Positions 42,275-53,419 of a stretch of 64,000 nt of DNA are shown here, in pieces. A program made the translations under genes and the position numbers. Each line of letters starts with the position of its first letter. Positions within the stretch are counted from its first letter, which is position 1. This DNA comes from Charina bottae (taxonomy: Eukaryota > Chordata > Lepidosauria > Squamata > Charinaidae). The DNA is taken from contig JALMGJ010000006.1 of the NCBI GenBank assembly GCA_023362775.1, positions 14,158,501-14,222,500 on the forward strand, in the 5' to 3' direction. A model generated the notes under the pieces. It saw nothing but the letters and a program-made list of their open reading frames with translations, was not told the DNA's origin and made no database searches.

Positions 42275-43945
42275 CGCTAATTAGGCAGGAGTGTGCAAAT
42301 TACCCAAGATCCAATTCAAAGCATTAATTTGAGTTGAAGAGTTGAGTTGAATCTTACCTAGAACTCTCTCAACCCTAACAGTGTATTAGAAATTAGCAAT
42401 TTGGAGATTTAGGTGAAGAAGGGCCACAAACATTTTTTTCCAAATGCATCTCAGTTCTGCAGTGATAAAAGCTGTGTGGTTGTAAGCTGAGACAGTAGTA
42501 GTCTTGCAACCTTTTTCTCAATCATATGAACTGTGGGTGAACATAACCAGCTCCAAATGTAAGCAGTCTATTGACCATGTCCACCTGGCAACCTTCTTTT
42601 TGATTTGTTGTCAAATCAGGTCAATTACTATTGTACATTCAATTTAACACATGTGTTCTATGACAGTGTCTGCTAACTAAGCTCTATGTAGCTATTCTAG
42701 TAAGTGAATGAATGAATGAGTAGAAACCTTTTGAAATGTCTGAAGCAAAGTTGAGGGCATCTCTCAAAAAAACCTTGAACAGCAACTATGAATAACAACA
42801 TTGACATAGGAACCAGTTAAATGGCAAGGGTGGAAAAGTGGAAAATCCACTTATATAGGATTCTTGCCAGATAGATTGTCAGCAACTAGCTATTGGCCAG
42901 ATTGTTGTGAAAAACTTGTTTGACCTTGAATGTGTTCAAGGGTGGATTGTAAAGAAGCATAGCAAAATGTACAAGTGGCATGGTCCTCAAAGCCAAGGCC
43001 CATCTACATCATGGATCTGCTGATCCACTCATAGAACAAAAAGACAAACCAGGAGTCAGACAACTTGAATGGATGATTTGTCTGGAATACAAATCAGAGT
43101 TTTGATTTGTTCCACCTTCCCAGGCTGGAAGTTATAAAAGAGACAGCTGAGAAGTTGGATGTTGAGTGGCAGAAGAGAGGATGAAGTAGCCATATAAAGC
43201 AGAAACTTGACCTCCCTCTCTTCTAACAACAGCTTAGGTACATTAGTGAGTTTCAGCATGACTTGGGAATGTAGCATCAGTAATGGATCTATAGCAAGCA
43301 ATCTTCTGTGCAACATTGATACTGCATTTATGCTAAGTAATAATTTACATGAAGCATTTTTCTTTCTGTCTCATGACAATGACATAGTGTTTAACTTTAG
43401 GCTTGCTCAGTAGCTTCTATCAATCCTGCAGTCTCCTCTGTTTTGGGAGTGCAATTAGTTAACTTATCGTGTGTGTCTTCCCTGGGTACCAAACAGGTTG
43501 AAAGTTATCTTCCCAATTCACTATCCCTTACAAGCATCTGGAATTTGAGAAACAGGTGGTACAGTCCTTTTTACTACAGATGAAAGGACAAGTCTACGAA
43601 ATCCCACAGAGAATGTTTACCATGATTCCTTCGTCACTCTCATTTCCTGCCATGTTGTTGTGGTTTATCTCTTTCGTTTAGCACCACCCTTGCTGAGTTT
43701 CTGTCATCTCACACAAAGGTGAAGAGTAAAATAGAACAGGCACCTCCCCACCCACTGAGCTATCACCTAATGGGCTCATGGGTAAACATGTTCCTACTTG
43801 GTTCTAGAAATGAGACAGAATGGGATGCCCCATGAAGCACTGATAGAGATGACTTCCAATGGCACTGATTTAGATGTGCTTGGATCTACCCCTCAATTGA
43901 TCACTGTACAAACATTGCATATGCATTTCCATCCAATTCTTTAAA
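42275..43945. other. unique DNA, no gene seen
   Basis: No repeat family or exon recognised. Frames at 43056-43316 (minus) and 43207-43413 (plus) overlap and lack family resemblance. Confidence 0.45.
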
Positions 43946-43946
43946 T

Positions 43947-44136
43947 TATTTCTTAGGTTTATATCCCTCCTACTCCTCCTACTTTTCCCCACAACAATCC
44001 TCTGAAGGAAGTTGGGCTGAGAGAAAGTGACTGGCCCCAAATCACCATGGAGTTTCCATGGCTGAAGATGGACTAGAACCTTGGTTTCCTTTCTCTTAGT
44101 CTAGCACCTTAACCACTATACCATGCTGGCTGGCTG
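43947..44136 (-). mobile_element. CORE-type SINE, single module, antisense, decayed
   Basis: Reverse of the 41374 family: tail ATATCCCTCCTACTCCTCCTACTTTTCCCC, centre GGGCTGAGAGAAAGTGACTGGCCCC, head CACCTTAACCACTATACCATGCTGGC. Only one core unit and many substitutions, so an older relative. Confidence 0.75.
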
Positions 44137-44141
44137 GCTCC

Positions 44142-44246
44142 CTCTACATCTACATCTACATCTACATCTACATCTACATCTACATCTACATCTACATCTA
44201 CATCTACATCTACATCTACATCTACATCTACATCTACATCTACATA
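44142..44246. repeat. CTACAT hexanucleotide microsatellite
   Basis: About 17.5 perfect CTACAT units directly after the SINE head and a GGCTGGCTGGCT stretch. Very homogeneous, so recently expanded. Confidence 0.95.
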
Positions 44247-44249
44247 AGC

Positions 44250-45110
44250 CTTAGCAGGAAAAGGAATTCTGTTCTTTCCTATAGAACTGTCTTGTTTTTT
44301 AAATACAAGCAGGGGCCCATGTACATCTAATTAATATCACTAATTATACTGAGTTATAATTAGTAAGTATAATCTGTTAATTATGCTAACTAAAATTAGT
44401 GTACCTACAAAGCACTCCAGTTTGTGCTGCCGATAACCTATTCTGTAGATTCCGCTGCTTCCTAGGCACCAGCTTTTCTGAGCAGCTTTGAGGCTATCCG
44501 CAGTAGACAATCAATAAGTGCTTATTTTATTTTCAAATACATTTTATTGAGAGTCTCGTCACGTCAACAACACCCTCCTGTAAGCCTATGGGGCTGATCC
44601 AAGAAGTGTCTTCAACTTGAAAATTTCAATGCCATGATAAGAATAACTAATTTCCATGCCCCCAAAGAAAGAACATCTGCAGTGTTCAGATCAAGGAACA
44701 GGTCGTGGATAAGCCCTTTTAAAAAATGGTGAAAGGTTGGTATTAAAGGCTACAGATATGAACAAGGGAGTCTGATGCATTCCTAGCAAATAAAAAAAAA
44801 AGTGGTCCAGATGGAATATAGGAAGAGGCAAACCCTAACGAAGTGAGACATTTTGTTTTCTAGCCATCCTAATGGAATGGCTTTATTTTTAATGCAGGCA
44901 GAAAGAACAAGACAGATTTGTGAAAGATGGAGAAAAGGGGTGTTTGCATGTAATATTTCATAGAAAAGGTTCAAAGACATCTTAACCTTGTAAAAATGTT
45001 ACCTTTGAAACATTCCCAAGATCAGTGGCAGTATGAATTATTACCACGTTGCCTCGCCCACATGACTTTTTCAGCATGTACTGTATCTTACTTGTGCTTT
45101 CATTAACTGG
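44250..45110. other. unique AT-rich DNA, no gene seen
   Basis: Includes a run of TAATTA-type cores at 44330-44405 (ATTAATATCACTAATTATACTGAGTTATAATTAG). No coding or repeat family recognised. Confidence 0.45.
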
Positions 45111-45112
45111 AC

Positions 45113-45178
45113 TCCTTCCTTCCTTCCTTCCTTCCTTCCTTCCTTCCTTCCTTCCTTCCTTCCTTCCTTCCTTCCTTC
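45113..45178. repeat. CCTT tetranucleotide microsatellite
   Basis: About 16 uninterrupted units. The following CAGACACTCATATTAAA phrase is itself directly repeated at 45181 and 45205. Confidence 0.95.
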
Positions 45179-45181
45179 TTC

Positions 45182-46180
45182 AGACACTCATATTAAATTT
45201 CATTCAGACACTCATATTAAAGTGTGACTCTCCTTTGAAGCTCTTTTTTATCACTTACATGGTTGGTTAAATATGCTGGAATGGTGATTATCTCTTCCGT
45301 TACATATTACAAATAATAGAACTGTTACTTGCCTAATATTAGGAAAGATATCAGCCAAAGAAAGTGAGCACTAGGCTGTATTCTTAAAGTACTGTACATC
45401 ACCTAGTTTAGCAACAACATCCACTCAAAACAGTAAGGCTGTCATTTTAGCCAATTGTGCTTTCAGCTGATATGAACGCTGATTGCACATTTTTTATTAA
45501 AAGTAAGTTGTATTAAATTCAATATGATATACTGAGAAATCCCATGCATGATTACTGTGGTCACCCCCTAGTATTTGCATTGAATTAAAGTCTTAAATTA
45601 AAACCTTAGGCAGACTTACACGGGATGGAATAAACTGCACAGCTGGACCTATAGTAAATATACATAAGACTAAAAATTCATTGACTAAATATGCATAGAA
45701 TCCCAACTAAGTGTTCTTAAGGTTGCGTATTTAGTTCAGGGTTGTGCAACTTTTTACAGATTGATAGCTGCACTTGATGTTTGGATGGTGTGTCAGGAGC
45801 TGCACTCCAAAAAGAAGTGGATAGAGAAGCTGTGCAACAGCTGCATATTGAAATGACTATGATTCTTCAAACTGCCAAGTTGGGCCATGCATGGATTTGT
45901 TCCTTCCTGCATTTTGTAGCATGCAAGCTCAGTCCCAAGATGTATGGCTTGCACAAGGATGTCTATTTTACATTCTGCTAACCTCAGGCCATTTTGGTAC
46001 TATACAACTATGCAAACAGCACTCATCACTAGAGGTTGGTAATAGAATAGATAACTGTTGGCATTTTCTGGTTTTGCAAAGGTATTTTTTTATCCCATTC
46101 TTCTTGAATCTGGGCACAATTTTTTTATATCTATCTTAAAGAAAGCAACAAGGAAAAAATGATGCACCATGAGATAACAG
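45182..46180. other. unique DNA, no gene seen
   Basis: AT-rich. 45745-45790 (CAGGGTTGTGCAACTTTTTACAG) could be an eroded hAT-like end. No coding sequence recognised. Confidence 0.4.
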
Positions 46181-46182
46181 GT

Positions 46183-46262
46183 GAGGAAGGAAGGAAGGAA
46201 GGAAGGAAGGAAGGAAGGAAGGAAGGAAGGAAGGAAGGAAGGAAGGAAGGAAGGAAGGAAGG
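46183..46262. repeat. GGAA tetranucleotide microsatellite
   Basis: About 20 uninterrupted GGAA units; the complement of the array type at 45113, about 1 kb away. Confidence 0.95.
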
Positions 46263-46264
46263 AT

Positions 46265-47108
46265 TTTTACAGGTTGCTGAAAAGAAATGGAATCTTCTCC
46301 ATGTTTGAAAAATCCAGACTGGAACAAATATTTAGCCAATGCATTATGAATGCAGGGATTTTTAAAAAAAGAAACACACACACACACAGACTTGCCCATA
46401 GCACTGAGACCTCACATCAAAATAACGATATGCAAATCAATTACATGGGCACTGAAACTTCAAAGCAGTGTTATAATGTGCTTGCATCCTTGATACATGA
46501 TACTATTATTAACAACCTGTATTAGACATAATTTGGCAAATGCTAATTATGGGTTTTAATTAATAGTTTCATTTGAATAAGACATGAAGATTTCACACTT
46601 TTGGGGCTAATGAATTTGCGTAGGATTAAGAGAGAGGGAGAGAGGGAGGAAGGGGAGGGGCCTTTATCCAATTTCTTTATTTTCTAGAAACATCCCTGTT
46701 TCTTTCCCGCTCTGCTACAGTATATGCAGAGAGAATGTTTGGCTTTTTAATCTTACTTTTAAAACTAAATAAAACTTATCACACTGGTTTTGAATATCAT
46801 TTAAAATATGTCCTTGTAGAAGGTGCCATAAATGCCAGACTTTTTAGCAATCAGAATTTATGGTGACTCTGAATTTTTATGGCACTATAAAAATGCCTTG
46901 TCACGATGACATTGTTGGCTGCATTTTCTCTGAAATGTAAGAAATATTTGGAAAGCTAGAAGCTTGTCATTTCTGGAGGAGAAGAAATCCTGTCCAACAA
47001 CCACAAATTAGGCCGGAACAGATATCCTCAAAATGCAACCATCTGCATGTTTATTCAGAAGTAGTCTTGTTGCCTTCTCAGGCATGCTAGGAGGAGATAT
47101 GGTAGAGA
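46265..47108. other. unique DNA; possible conserved non-coding block 46510-46940
   Basis: AT-rich non-repetitive DNA with homeodomain-type phrases (GCTAATTATGGGTTTTAATTAATAG) and CACTATAAAAATGCC. No repeat or exon recognised. Could be an enhancer-like conserved block; conservation cannot be judged from one sequence. Confidence 0.3.
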
Positions 47109-47111
47109 CAA

Positions 47112-47187
47112 GTGAACCGCCCAGAGTCTACTACGGTAGAGATGGGCGGTGATAAATTTGACTAATAAATAATAAATAAATAAAATT
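47112..47187 (+). mobile_element. L2/CR1-type LINE 3' tip
   Basis: GTGAACCGCCCAGAGTC...GATGGGCGGTGATAAATTTG followed by AATAAATAATAAATAAA is the family 3' terminus, only about 76 bp long. No clear flanking duplication. Confidence 0.8.
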
Positions 47188-47189
47188 TC

Positions 47190-47730
47190 ACTTGTGACAG
47201 AGTGGAAGATAGGATGAAAAATGTAGGGCACACTGTTGTAGAATAAGACAAATTGGAAGTACTGTAGATATTGGTCTCATCATCTAGCCAGTCTGTTTCA
47301 TTTGGGGATTTAGGAGACCCGACTGCTGGTGACCTCGGCTTGGTGCCAGAATAAAACTGACAATGATCTGCAATCATCTACAAGACCTGGTTTGGGTTAG
47401 AGATTTGCACTCACAGACTCCAAGTCCTCATCAGTCTCAAAATTGATGAACAGGGGGAGAAGTGGCATTGATCTTCCAGGACAACTTACCTGGGAACAGC
47501 AGCCTACTCTGCAGTTTATAGAGTGTGAATGCCTGTGTGTTAGGTTGCACTATAGCAACAGGATGAAGATCCTGCTCACATACTGCCAGCCCTGCTGCCG
47601 AGTAGAATCCCTTCCTGATCTGCTGGACCTCGTCACTGGGTTGGCATTGGAATTCCCCCAGTTTTTAGTGTGGGGAGGTTCAATTTCCATAGGTTGGGCA
47701 TAGAGACTAGCAAGGCTCGTTTAATGACCA
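47190..47730. other. unique DNA, no gene seen
   Basis: An 86-residue frame at 47443-47703 is not recognised. Confidence 0.45.
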
Positions 47731-47733
47731 AAC

Positions 47734-47962
47734 AGCCAGTTTGGTGTAGTGGTTAAGGCATCAGGCTAGAAAGCAGGAGCCCATGAGTTCTAGTCCTGCC
47801 TTAGGCACAAAGCCAGCTGGGTGACCTTGGGCCAGTCACTCTCTCTCAGCCCTAGGAAGGAGGCAATGGCAAACCACTTCTGAGAACATTGCCAAGAAAT
47901 CTGCAGGGACTTGTCCAGGCAGTCTCTGAGAATCCGACACGATTGAACGGGAAAATAAAACA
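47734..47962 (+). mobile_element. tRNA-headed CORE-type SINE, RTE-type tail
   Basis: AGCCAGTTTGGTGTAGTGG (A box), GAGTTCTAGTCCTGCC (B box), CTGGGTGACCTTGGGCCAGTC core, GGCAAACCACTTCTGAG body and GAATCCGACACGATTGAACGG end. The best preserved single-module copy here. Confidence 0.9.
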
Positions 47963-47969
47963 GCAACCA

Positions 47970-48505
47970 TGGTCATCTTGAGCTTGATCCACACATAGGA
48001 CTTCATTTTTATTTCAGAGGTTTGCTGGGTGATCTAGAGAGAGAGGATATGAATATGAGTCCTGCTGTGATCAGATCACTTCCTGGTTCTGCTGAAATTT
48101 GTCACTACTCAGGACCTCCTGGGTAGTAGGATCAGTTAAGTTGGTCCACCTCAGGATCCTTATGGGTCCAAAGGGTTTCTAGCAGCAGGATTTTCCCAGC
48201 AATCTGGTAGGAAGCTCTGCCAGGACCCTGGTTAAAGGAAGGGGACAGGAGGCAACCAAAGTGCTCAAAAAAGTGCTCCTGAGGAGCTTTGGAAAATGAA
48301 GCAGAAGAAACAAATGCCTAGAGTGCTGGTGAAGAAAGACTAAAAGTGAACCTGACCAAGCACAAAGACGAGGTCACATTTGAGCCTACACTGTGGCAAT
48401 AAGGGCAGCAAATCATTCTCACTCCTGTGCCCTTTTTGCATCTGCCGGTTGTCATCCAACCCTGTTTAAGGTTCTGTGTTCCTTGTTAGAGGGATGAATA
48501 GGTGA
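47970..48505. other. unique DNA, no gene seen
   Basis: G/A-rich unique sequence; nothing recognised. Confidence 0.45.
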
Positions 48506-48511
48506 CACCTG

Positions 48512-49040
48512 GTCACTGTGATGTCTTTGCACTACATTTTGCTGAAAAGTTGTTCAAACTCACCAGAAACTCTCAGAAATACCATGGACAGTACTTCTTC
48601 AACGCCAAAGTTCAAAAGTATCAATACTCTTCCTATCCTGCTTCTTCAAAGTCCAACTTTTGCTTCCATAGAATGTCACAGGGAATGCTATTGCCTGCAC
48701 GTTTCTGATTTTTGTAGGTATTGACACATCACAGCATTTGAATATCTTTTCCAAGGACTTCATGGCTGCTCTACCAAGTGCTAGTCTATGGTGTATTTCT
48801 TGACTGCTTGTTTTTTTACTGTTGATGGTTGATCCTAAAAGGTGAAGCTATCCACCACTTCAGTATCTTTGTTGTCAATTCTAAGGCTGGTTGTTGTACC
48901 TGTTATAATTAGTTGGTCTTCTTTACTTAATTTTAAAGTTGTCTTTACTTCTTTATTTAATTTTAGTCCCATTTTCATTGTGCTTCTTGACTTTTATTAC
49001 TAGAGCTTACAGATCCTTTGCATTTTCAGCTATCAGAGTG
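48512..49040 (-). mobile_element. older RTE-type LINE, RT C-terminal segment
   Basis: Minus strand reads LGSTINSKKTSSQEIHHRLALGRAAMKSLEKIF, then DVSIPTKIRNVQAIAFPVTFYGSKSWTLKKQDRKSIDTFELW. It aligns with the BovB segment FLGAKITAHADCSQEIRRRLLLGRRAMTN...VVTYGCESW but differs at many sites. Frameshifted upstream. A relative of BovB, not the same subfamily. Confidence 0.7.
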
Positions 49041-49194
49041 ACCCATGCCTGTGCTAATTAATCAAGGTTCAGCTACTCTCTGTGGAGTGCAGAGAAACTA
49101 TGGTTCTTTTCTTCCCAACCTTAGTCCTAGCCACCCTTCAGGCCCCTATTTTGGCTGCCTTGGTTGCTGCCTGAGCTTTTCCAGGCTTTTTGGT

Positions 49195-49500
49195 GAGATA
49201 GCATGCCATGCTTCATGCAAGGGGCTGGTTATTTGAGGGACATCTCTTCCCAATTACATCTCCCTGTCTCTTCAGGTATGGCAGAAGAGCTATGTTGTGG
49301 GTCCTGTCTGTTAAGGAGTTACATCACGTGGGACCCAGGAGACGGGCCTTTTCTACCATGGCACATGCCCTTTGGAACATCGTCCCCTATGGTGGATTTC
49401 GGCAGTGCCGCTAGTTCTCAGGAAGGAGGAAGCACATTCCAAGTAGGTGGAAGAGATAAGAGGAGACATAGTCCAGGGGGCAGTTGTGGGAAAACCAAGA
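49195..49500 (+). mobile_element. L2/CR1-type LINE, C-terminal fragment
   Basis: Frames in this stretch give GRRAMLWVLSVKELHHVGPRRRAFSTMAHALWNIVP, matching GSRRRAFSAIAPALWNILPPEVR of the 58165 copy, with frameshifts on both sides. A different, older subfamily. Confidence 0.75.
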
Positions 49501-49550
49501 GATTCAGAATAGCCCCACCCTAGAGCTTTCCTAGGTTATTTCCCCTTAGG

Positions 49551-49693
49551 TTAGGTAGAGTTGTTTGAGTCTGGCAAGATTGATGTCAGTCCCTGCCCAA
49601 GAATGACCAAGAATCAGTCCAGCCAAACTATAGTTCTTTATTTGCTAACACCGTATAGACAGAAACTTGCCAGACTCAAAGAACTCTACCTAA
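49551..49693. repeat. 143 bp foldback with 28 bp terminal inverted repeats
   Basis: Left arm at 49551-49578 (TTAGGTAGAGTTGTTTGAG...) and right arm at 49666-49693 are reverse complements with one mismatch over 28 bp. The centre contains AGTTCTTTATTTGCTAACACCG. Could be a small MITE or two opposed copies of one repeat end; no clear flanking duplication. Confidence 0.75.
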
Positions 49694-49789
49694 TGCCCCC
49701 CCGCGCCACCGCCGTGCGTGCCCCCGCCCCCGTGCGTGCCCCCGCCCCGCCGCTGCCACCGTTGGTGTGTCACCAACGGTGGCAGATTG
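49694..49789. other. GC-rich CpG patch with a perfect 15 bp hairpin
   Basis: CCCCCCGCGCC...GTGCGTGCCCCCGCCCC is far more GC- and CpG-rich than its surroundings, with GTGCGTGCCCCCGCCCC-type units repeated. It ends in a perfect hairpin: CTGCCACCGTTGGTG (49753-49767), a TGT loop, and the complementary arm 49771-49785. The patch sits exactly at the broken 3' side of the antisense BovB copy. Confidence 0.8.
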
Positions 49790-51655
49790 GAAAGCACTGC
49801 CTCACTGGCATGTGAAATAAGTGCCACTGTTCGAGAGTTTGAACATTCTTTAGTGCTTCCCTTTTTTGGTATGGGGATATAAGTTGATTTTTTTCCAATC
49901 TTATGGCCATTCTTGTGTTTTCCAAATTTGCTGGCATATGGCATGCATCACCTTGACAGCATCATCTTGCAAGATTTTAAACAGTTCAGCTGGGATACCG
50001 TCGTCTCCTGCTGCCTTGTTATTAGCAATGCTTCTTAAGGCCCATTCAACCTCACTCTTCAGGATGTCTGGCTCTAACTCACTGACCACACCGTCAAAGC
50101 TATCCCCAATATTATTATCCTTCCTATTCAGAACTTCCGTATATTCTTGCCACCTTTTCTTGATCTCTTCTGCTTCTGTTAGGTCCTTGCTATCTTTGTT
50201 TTTGATCATACCCATTTTTGCCTGGAATATACCTCCGATGTTTCTAATTTTCGGGAAGAGGTCTCTTGTCCTTCCTATTCTATTGTCTTCTTCCACTTCT
50301 GTGCATTGCTTGTTTAGAAATAATTCCTTATCTCTTCTGGCTAACCTCTGGAATTTTGCATTTAATTGGGCATATCTCCCCCCATCACTGTTGCCTTTTC
50401 CTTTCCTTCATTCTTGGGCTACTTCCAGTGTCTCAGCAGACAGACATCTTGCTTTCTTGGTTTTCTTTTTCTTTGGGTCGTTTTTGTTGCCACTTCCTGA
50501 ACAATGTTGTGAACTTCTGTCCATAGTTCTTCCGGGACCCTATCTACTAAATCTAGTCCCTTAAATTTATTCTTCACCTCCACTGCATATTCCTTAGGAA
50601 TATTAGTGATCTCATATCTAACTGATCTGTGGGTCTTCCCTATTCTCTTTAGTCTGATTCTAAATTTTGCAATAAGAAGTTCGTGATCTGAACTACAGTC
50701 AGCTCCAGGTCTTGTTTTACCGACTGTATAGATGTCCACCACCTTTGGCTGCAAACAATGTGGTCAATCTGATTTCGGTGTTGACCATCTGGTGAAGTCC
50801 ATGTATAAAGTCGTCTTTTAGGTTGCTGGAAGAGAGTGTTTGTTATGCACAGTGAATTGTCTTGGGAATTATCAGCCTATGTCCCGCTTCATTTTGTTCT
50901 CCCAGACCATGCTTACCTGTAATTCCAGGTGTCGTTTGACTACCCACCGTAGCATTCCAGTCTCCTGTAATGAAAATAACATCTCTTTTTGGCGTATTAT
51001 CCAGTAGGTGCTGCAGATCCTCATAGAACTGACCTACTTCTGCTTCTTCAGCATCTGTGGTTGGGGCGTATATATGGATCACTGTGATGTTAAATGGCTT
51101 ACCCTGAATTAGAATTAAGATAATTCTACCATTTTTTGGATTGTTTGCAAGCACTGCTTTAGCCACTTTATTATTAATATGATAATAATTAATGAAGGCT
51201 ACTCCATTTCTTCTGTGGTCCTCTTGTCCACAGTAGTAGATCTGGTGGTCATCTGATGTGAAGTGGCCCATTCCAGTCCATTTCAGTTCACTGACACCCA
51301 AAATGTCTATGTTTAATCTTGACATCTCACCAATAACCACATCCAATTTGCCCTGGCTCATAGATCTTACATTCCAGGTTCCTATGGTGTGTTGATCTTT
51401 AGAACATCGGATTCGTCGTTCACCACCAGCACCGTCGGCCGCTAGCCGTCCTTTTGGCTTTGAGCTAGCTGCGTCATCACATCTGAGGCTAGTTGAACTT
51501 ATCCTCTGCTCCTCCCCAGTAGCATTTTGACCATCTTCCGACCTGGGAGTCCCATCTTCCGATGGTATACCGACATATCTCTGGTTGTAGCGATCCATTT
51601 AGTTTTCACAGAAAGAATACTGTGGTGGGTTGCCATTTCCTCTCCAGGTATTATA
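49790..51655 (-). mobile_element. BovB LINE, 1.87 kb 5' and middle portion, antisense
   Basis: Running leftward: part of the 5' UTR (51655-51600), the N-terminal region and AP endonuclease (51598-50843), the rest of the endonuclease and linker (50754-50419: KTRPGADCSSDHELLIAKFRI), and the start of RT (50296-49820: LTEAEEIKKRWQEYTEVL, LEPDILKSEVEWALRSIANNKAAGDDGIPAELF, IPIPKKGST, VALISHASEAVLS). The RT catalytic core and 3' end are missing; the sequence passes into a GC-rich hairpin patch at 49789. Retaining the 5' side and losing the 3' side is opposite to normal LINE truncation. Confidence 0.92.
50843..51598 (-). pseudogene. BovB N-terminal and AP-endonuclease frame, 251 residues open
   Basis: An uninterrupted 251-residue frame from MDRYNQRYVGIPSEDGTP. 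Residues about 70-250 form the apurinic/apyrimidinic-type endonuclease: TWNVRSM (the Asn box), SELKWTGMG (the Glu box), a YAPT box and ITGDWNATVG (the Asp/Asn box). The final SDH catalytic box lies in the next frame piece at about 50676 (SSDHELL). A frameshift near 50760-50843 separates them, so a complete enzyme is not encoded. The domain nicks target DNA in RTE elements. Confidence 0.88.
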
Positions 51656-51659
51656 TTTG

Positions 51660-52796
51660 ATGTATTTTGAGAATACCTCAAATCAGTGTTGGAAAAGGAC
51701 ACCAAGGAGAACAAAAGCTGCCTTCAGCAGCTATGGAGATGCTCATATGCTGTATTCACTGAGCTCTTTTCCAAACGACCACCCCTTTTCTCCAGATTAT
51801 GTATTAGTCCAGCATGTACTGAATGTTCTACATGTGTAGCTCTCCATACCCAATAGTTGGCCACATCTGTCTTAGCAAATGGGCAGCCATTAAGATCAAT
51901 TAGGAAGATGGATTGGAATGCAAGAGTCAATGAGAATTTAAACAAGTATCCCAATATCCTTTCTTCAAGCTCAGAGGCAGAAACACTGAAGTTTAATACA
52001 AGGTTTGGATCCTGATCAAGAGTTTCTTGCCAAACTGTCTAGGAAACTCTGGTGAAGTAGGTGCATAATGCCAAATGCAAAAGAGGTAACTTAATGAAGT
52101 TCAGCAGGTGGCTGCAAGATATATCTTTAATTAACATGTATTTGGGCTAAGCAATCTTCAATGAATGGAATTCTCACTATTCTGCACTGGCCTCATTCAA
52201 CAGGTGCATTTAGATCCATCATGGAGATAAACTCATTGTATTTGCCTGCCCTATGAGGGTTAAGAAAACTGTCAGAACAAATAGGAGGTGAATTTAATTT
52301 AACTCCACAAACTTGGTTGAAAACACAACGTTCTGAAATCTGCTTTCTGAGAACTCTTAAGAGCGGCATACCCATTAGTTTCCTTTTCATCCTCAATATT
52401 TATATATTTAAATTTTAAGTTCTCTGTGCCAGATTTATGAAGAAATGTGTGACTTCTGTTAAATTGATATTTTAAAACCCCCAAATTAAAGTTTTTCTCT
52501 CCTATCTTGATTTCAGAGAAAGACACTTTGGGATTGAAAGACTGGATCATATATCTTAAAAGGAAGTAAGAGATACTTGATTATCATGAGGACAAATCAT
52601 CCTTCCCAACAAGAATTAGAGTCAGAGTTTAGGAGGAAAAGGACATACCAAAAATTAAACAGCAGTGGAAAATGAAAGAAGCAACTAATGGAAAAGAGAC
52701 AATATCGATATTAATCTAAAATTGACTGGACATTTTTGAGAGGCTACAGACACACAACTAAGGGCCTGTTAAGGATCCCATCTCCAAAGAAGCTCC
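51660..52796. other. unique DNA, no gene seen
   Basis: Non-repetitive AT-rich DNA; short overlapping frames lack family resemblance. Confidence 0.45.
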
Positions 52797-52810
52797 ATCT
52801 ATAGGGAGTT

Positions 52811-52890
52811 ATAGAAATCTATACCGCCCAGAGTTCCCTGGTTGGAGGAGATGGGCGGTGATACAAATTTAAATAATAAATAATAAATAA
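52811..52890 (+). mobile_element. 80 bp L2/CR1-type LINE 3' tip with perfect 14 bp duplication
   Basis: ACCGCCCAGAGTTCCC...GATGGGCGGTGATAC and AATAAATAATAAATAA form the 3' terminus only. Flanked by ATCTATAGGGAGTT at 52797-52810 and 52891-52904. Confidence 0.95.
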
Positions 52891-53094
52891 ATCTATAGGG
52901 AGTTCCCAAAGTTCTATAGGAATTCCAAAGATCACCTTCTCAATGGTGGTGTGCCTCTTATAGAACAGTTTGCCCTCATATTTAAGAACTACCTCTTCCA
53001 TAATGAATTTCCATAAAGAAGTTAAAATTTAGCTCTGCAAGAGAACATTTGGTGGATGTTAGTGTTTTTTAGAATCTATGTCTGCTCATTAATG

Positions 53095-53195
53095 CCACAA
53101 TATTGTCTGCTACTGTTTTGTTGTGCTTCACTGTTTTCTTGTCGCACACTGCTCAGAACCATCTAGAGTACAGCAGCATAGAAATATCAATAATC
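53095..53195 (+). mobile_element. LINE (CR1/L2-type) 3' end, decayed
   Basis: TTGTTGTGCTTCACTG...CACACTGCTCAGAACC...GCAGCATAGAAATATCAATAAT follows the consensus order (stem-like CCGCCCAGA..GGCGGCATAGAAAT..AATAA). Confidence 0.55.
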
Positions 53196-53419
53196 ATTCA
53201 ATCACTCAGTTGCACATGACTCTTTATGTATCAGGTGATTCAATATAACTCAATGGTTTCTGGAGGCCCCATTAGATTTGGGTGCTCAATCCTTTATAGG
53301 CCAGGAGTAGTTATTAGACTAGAATGATGGCAGTCCATAGCCTGGACTGAACCAGAACAAAGAAACAGATGGGGCCATTTGAACTGAGGCTTTAAACAAA
53401 TTAGTTGAATTTTTTTTTT

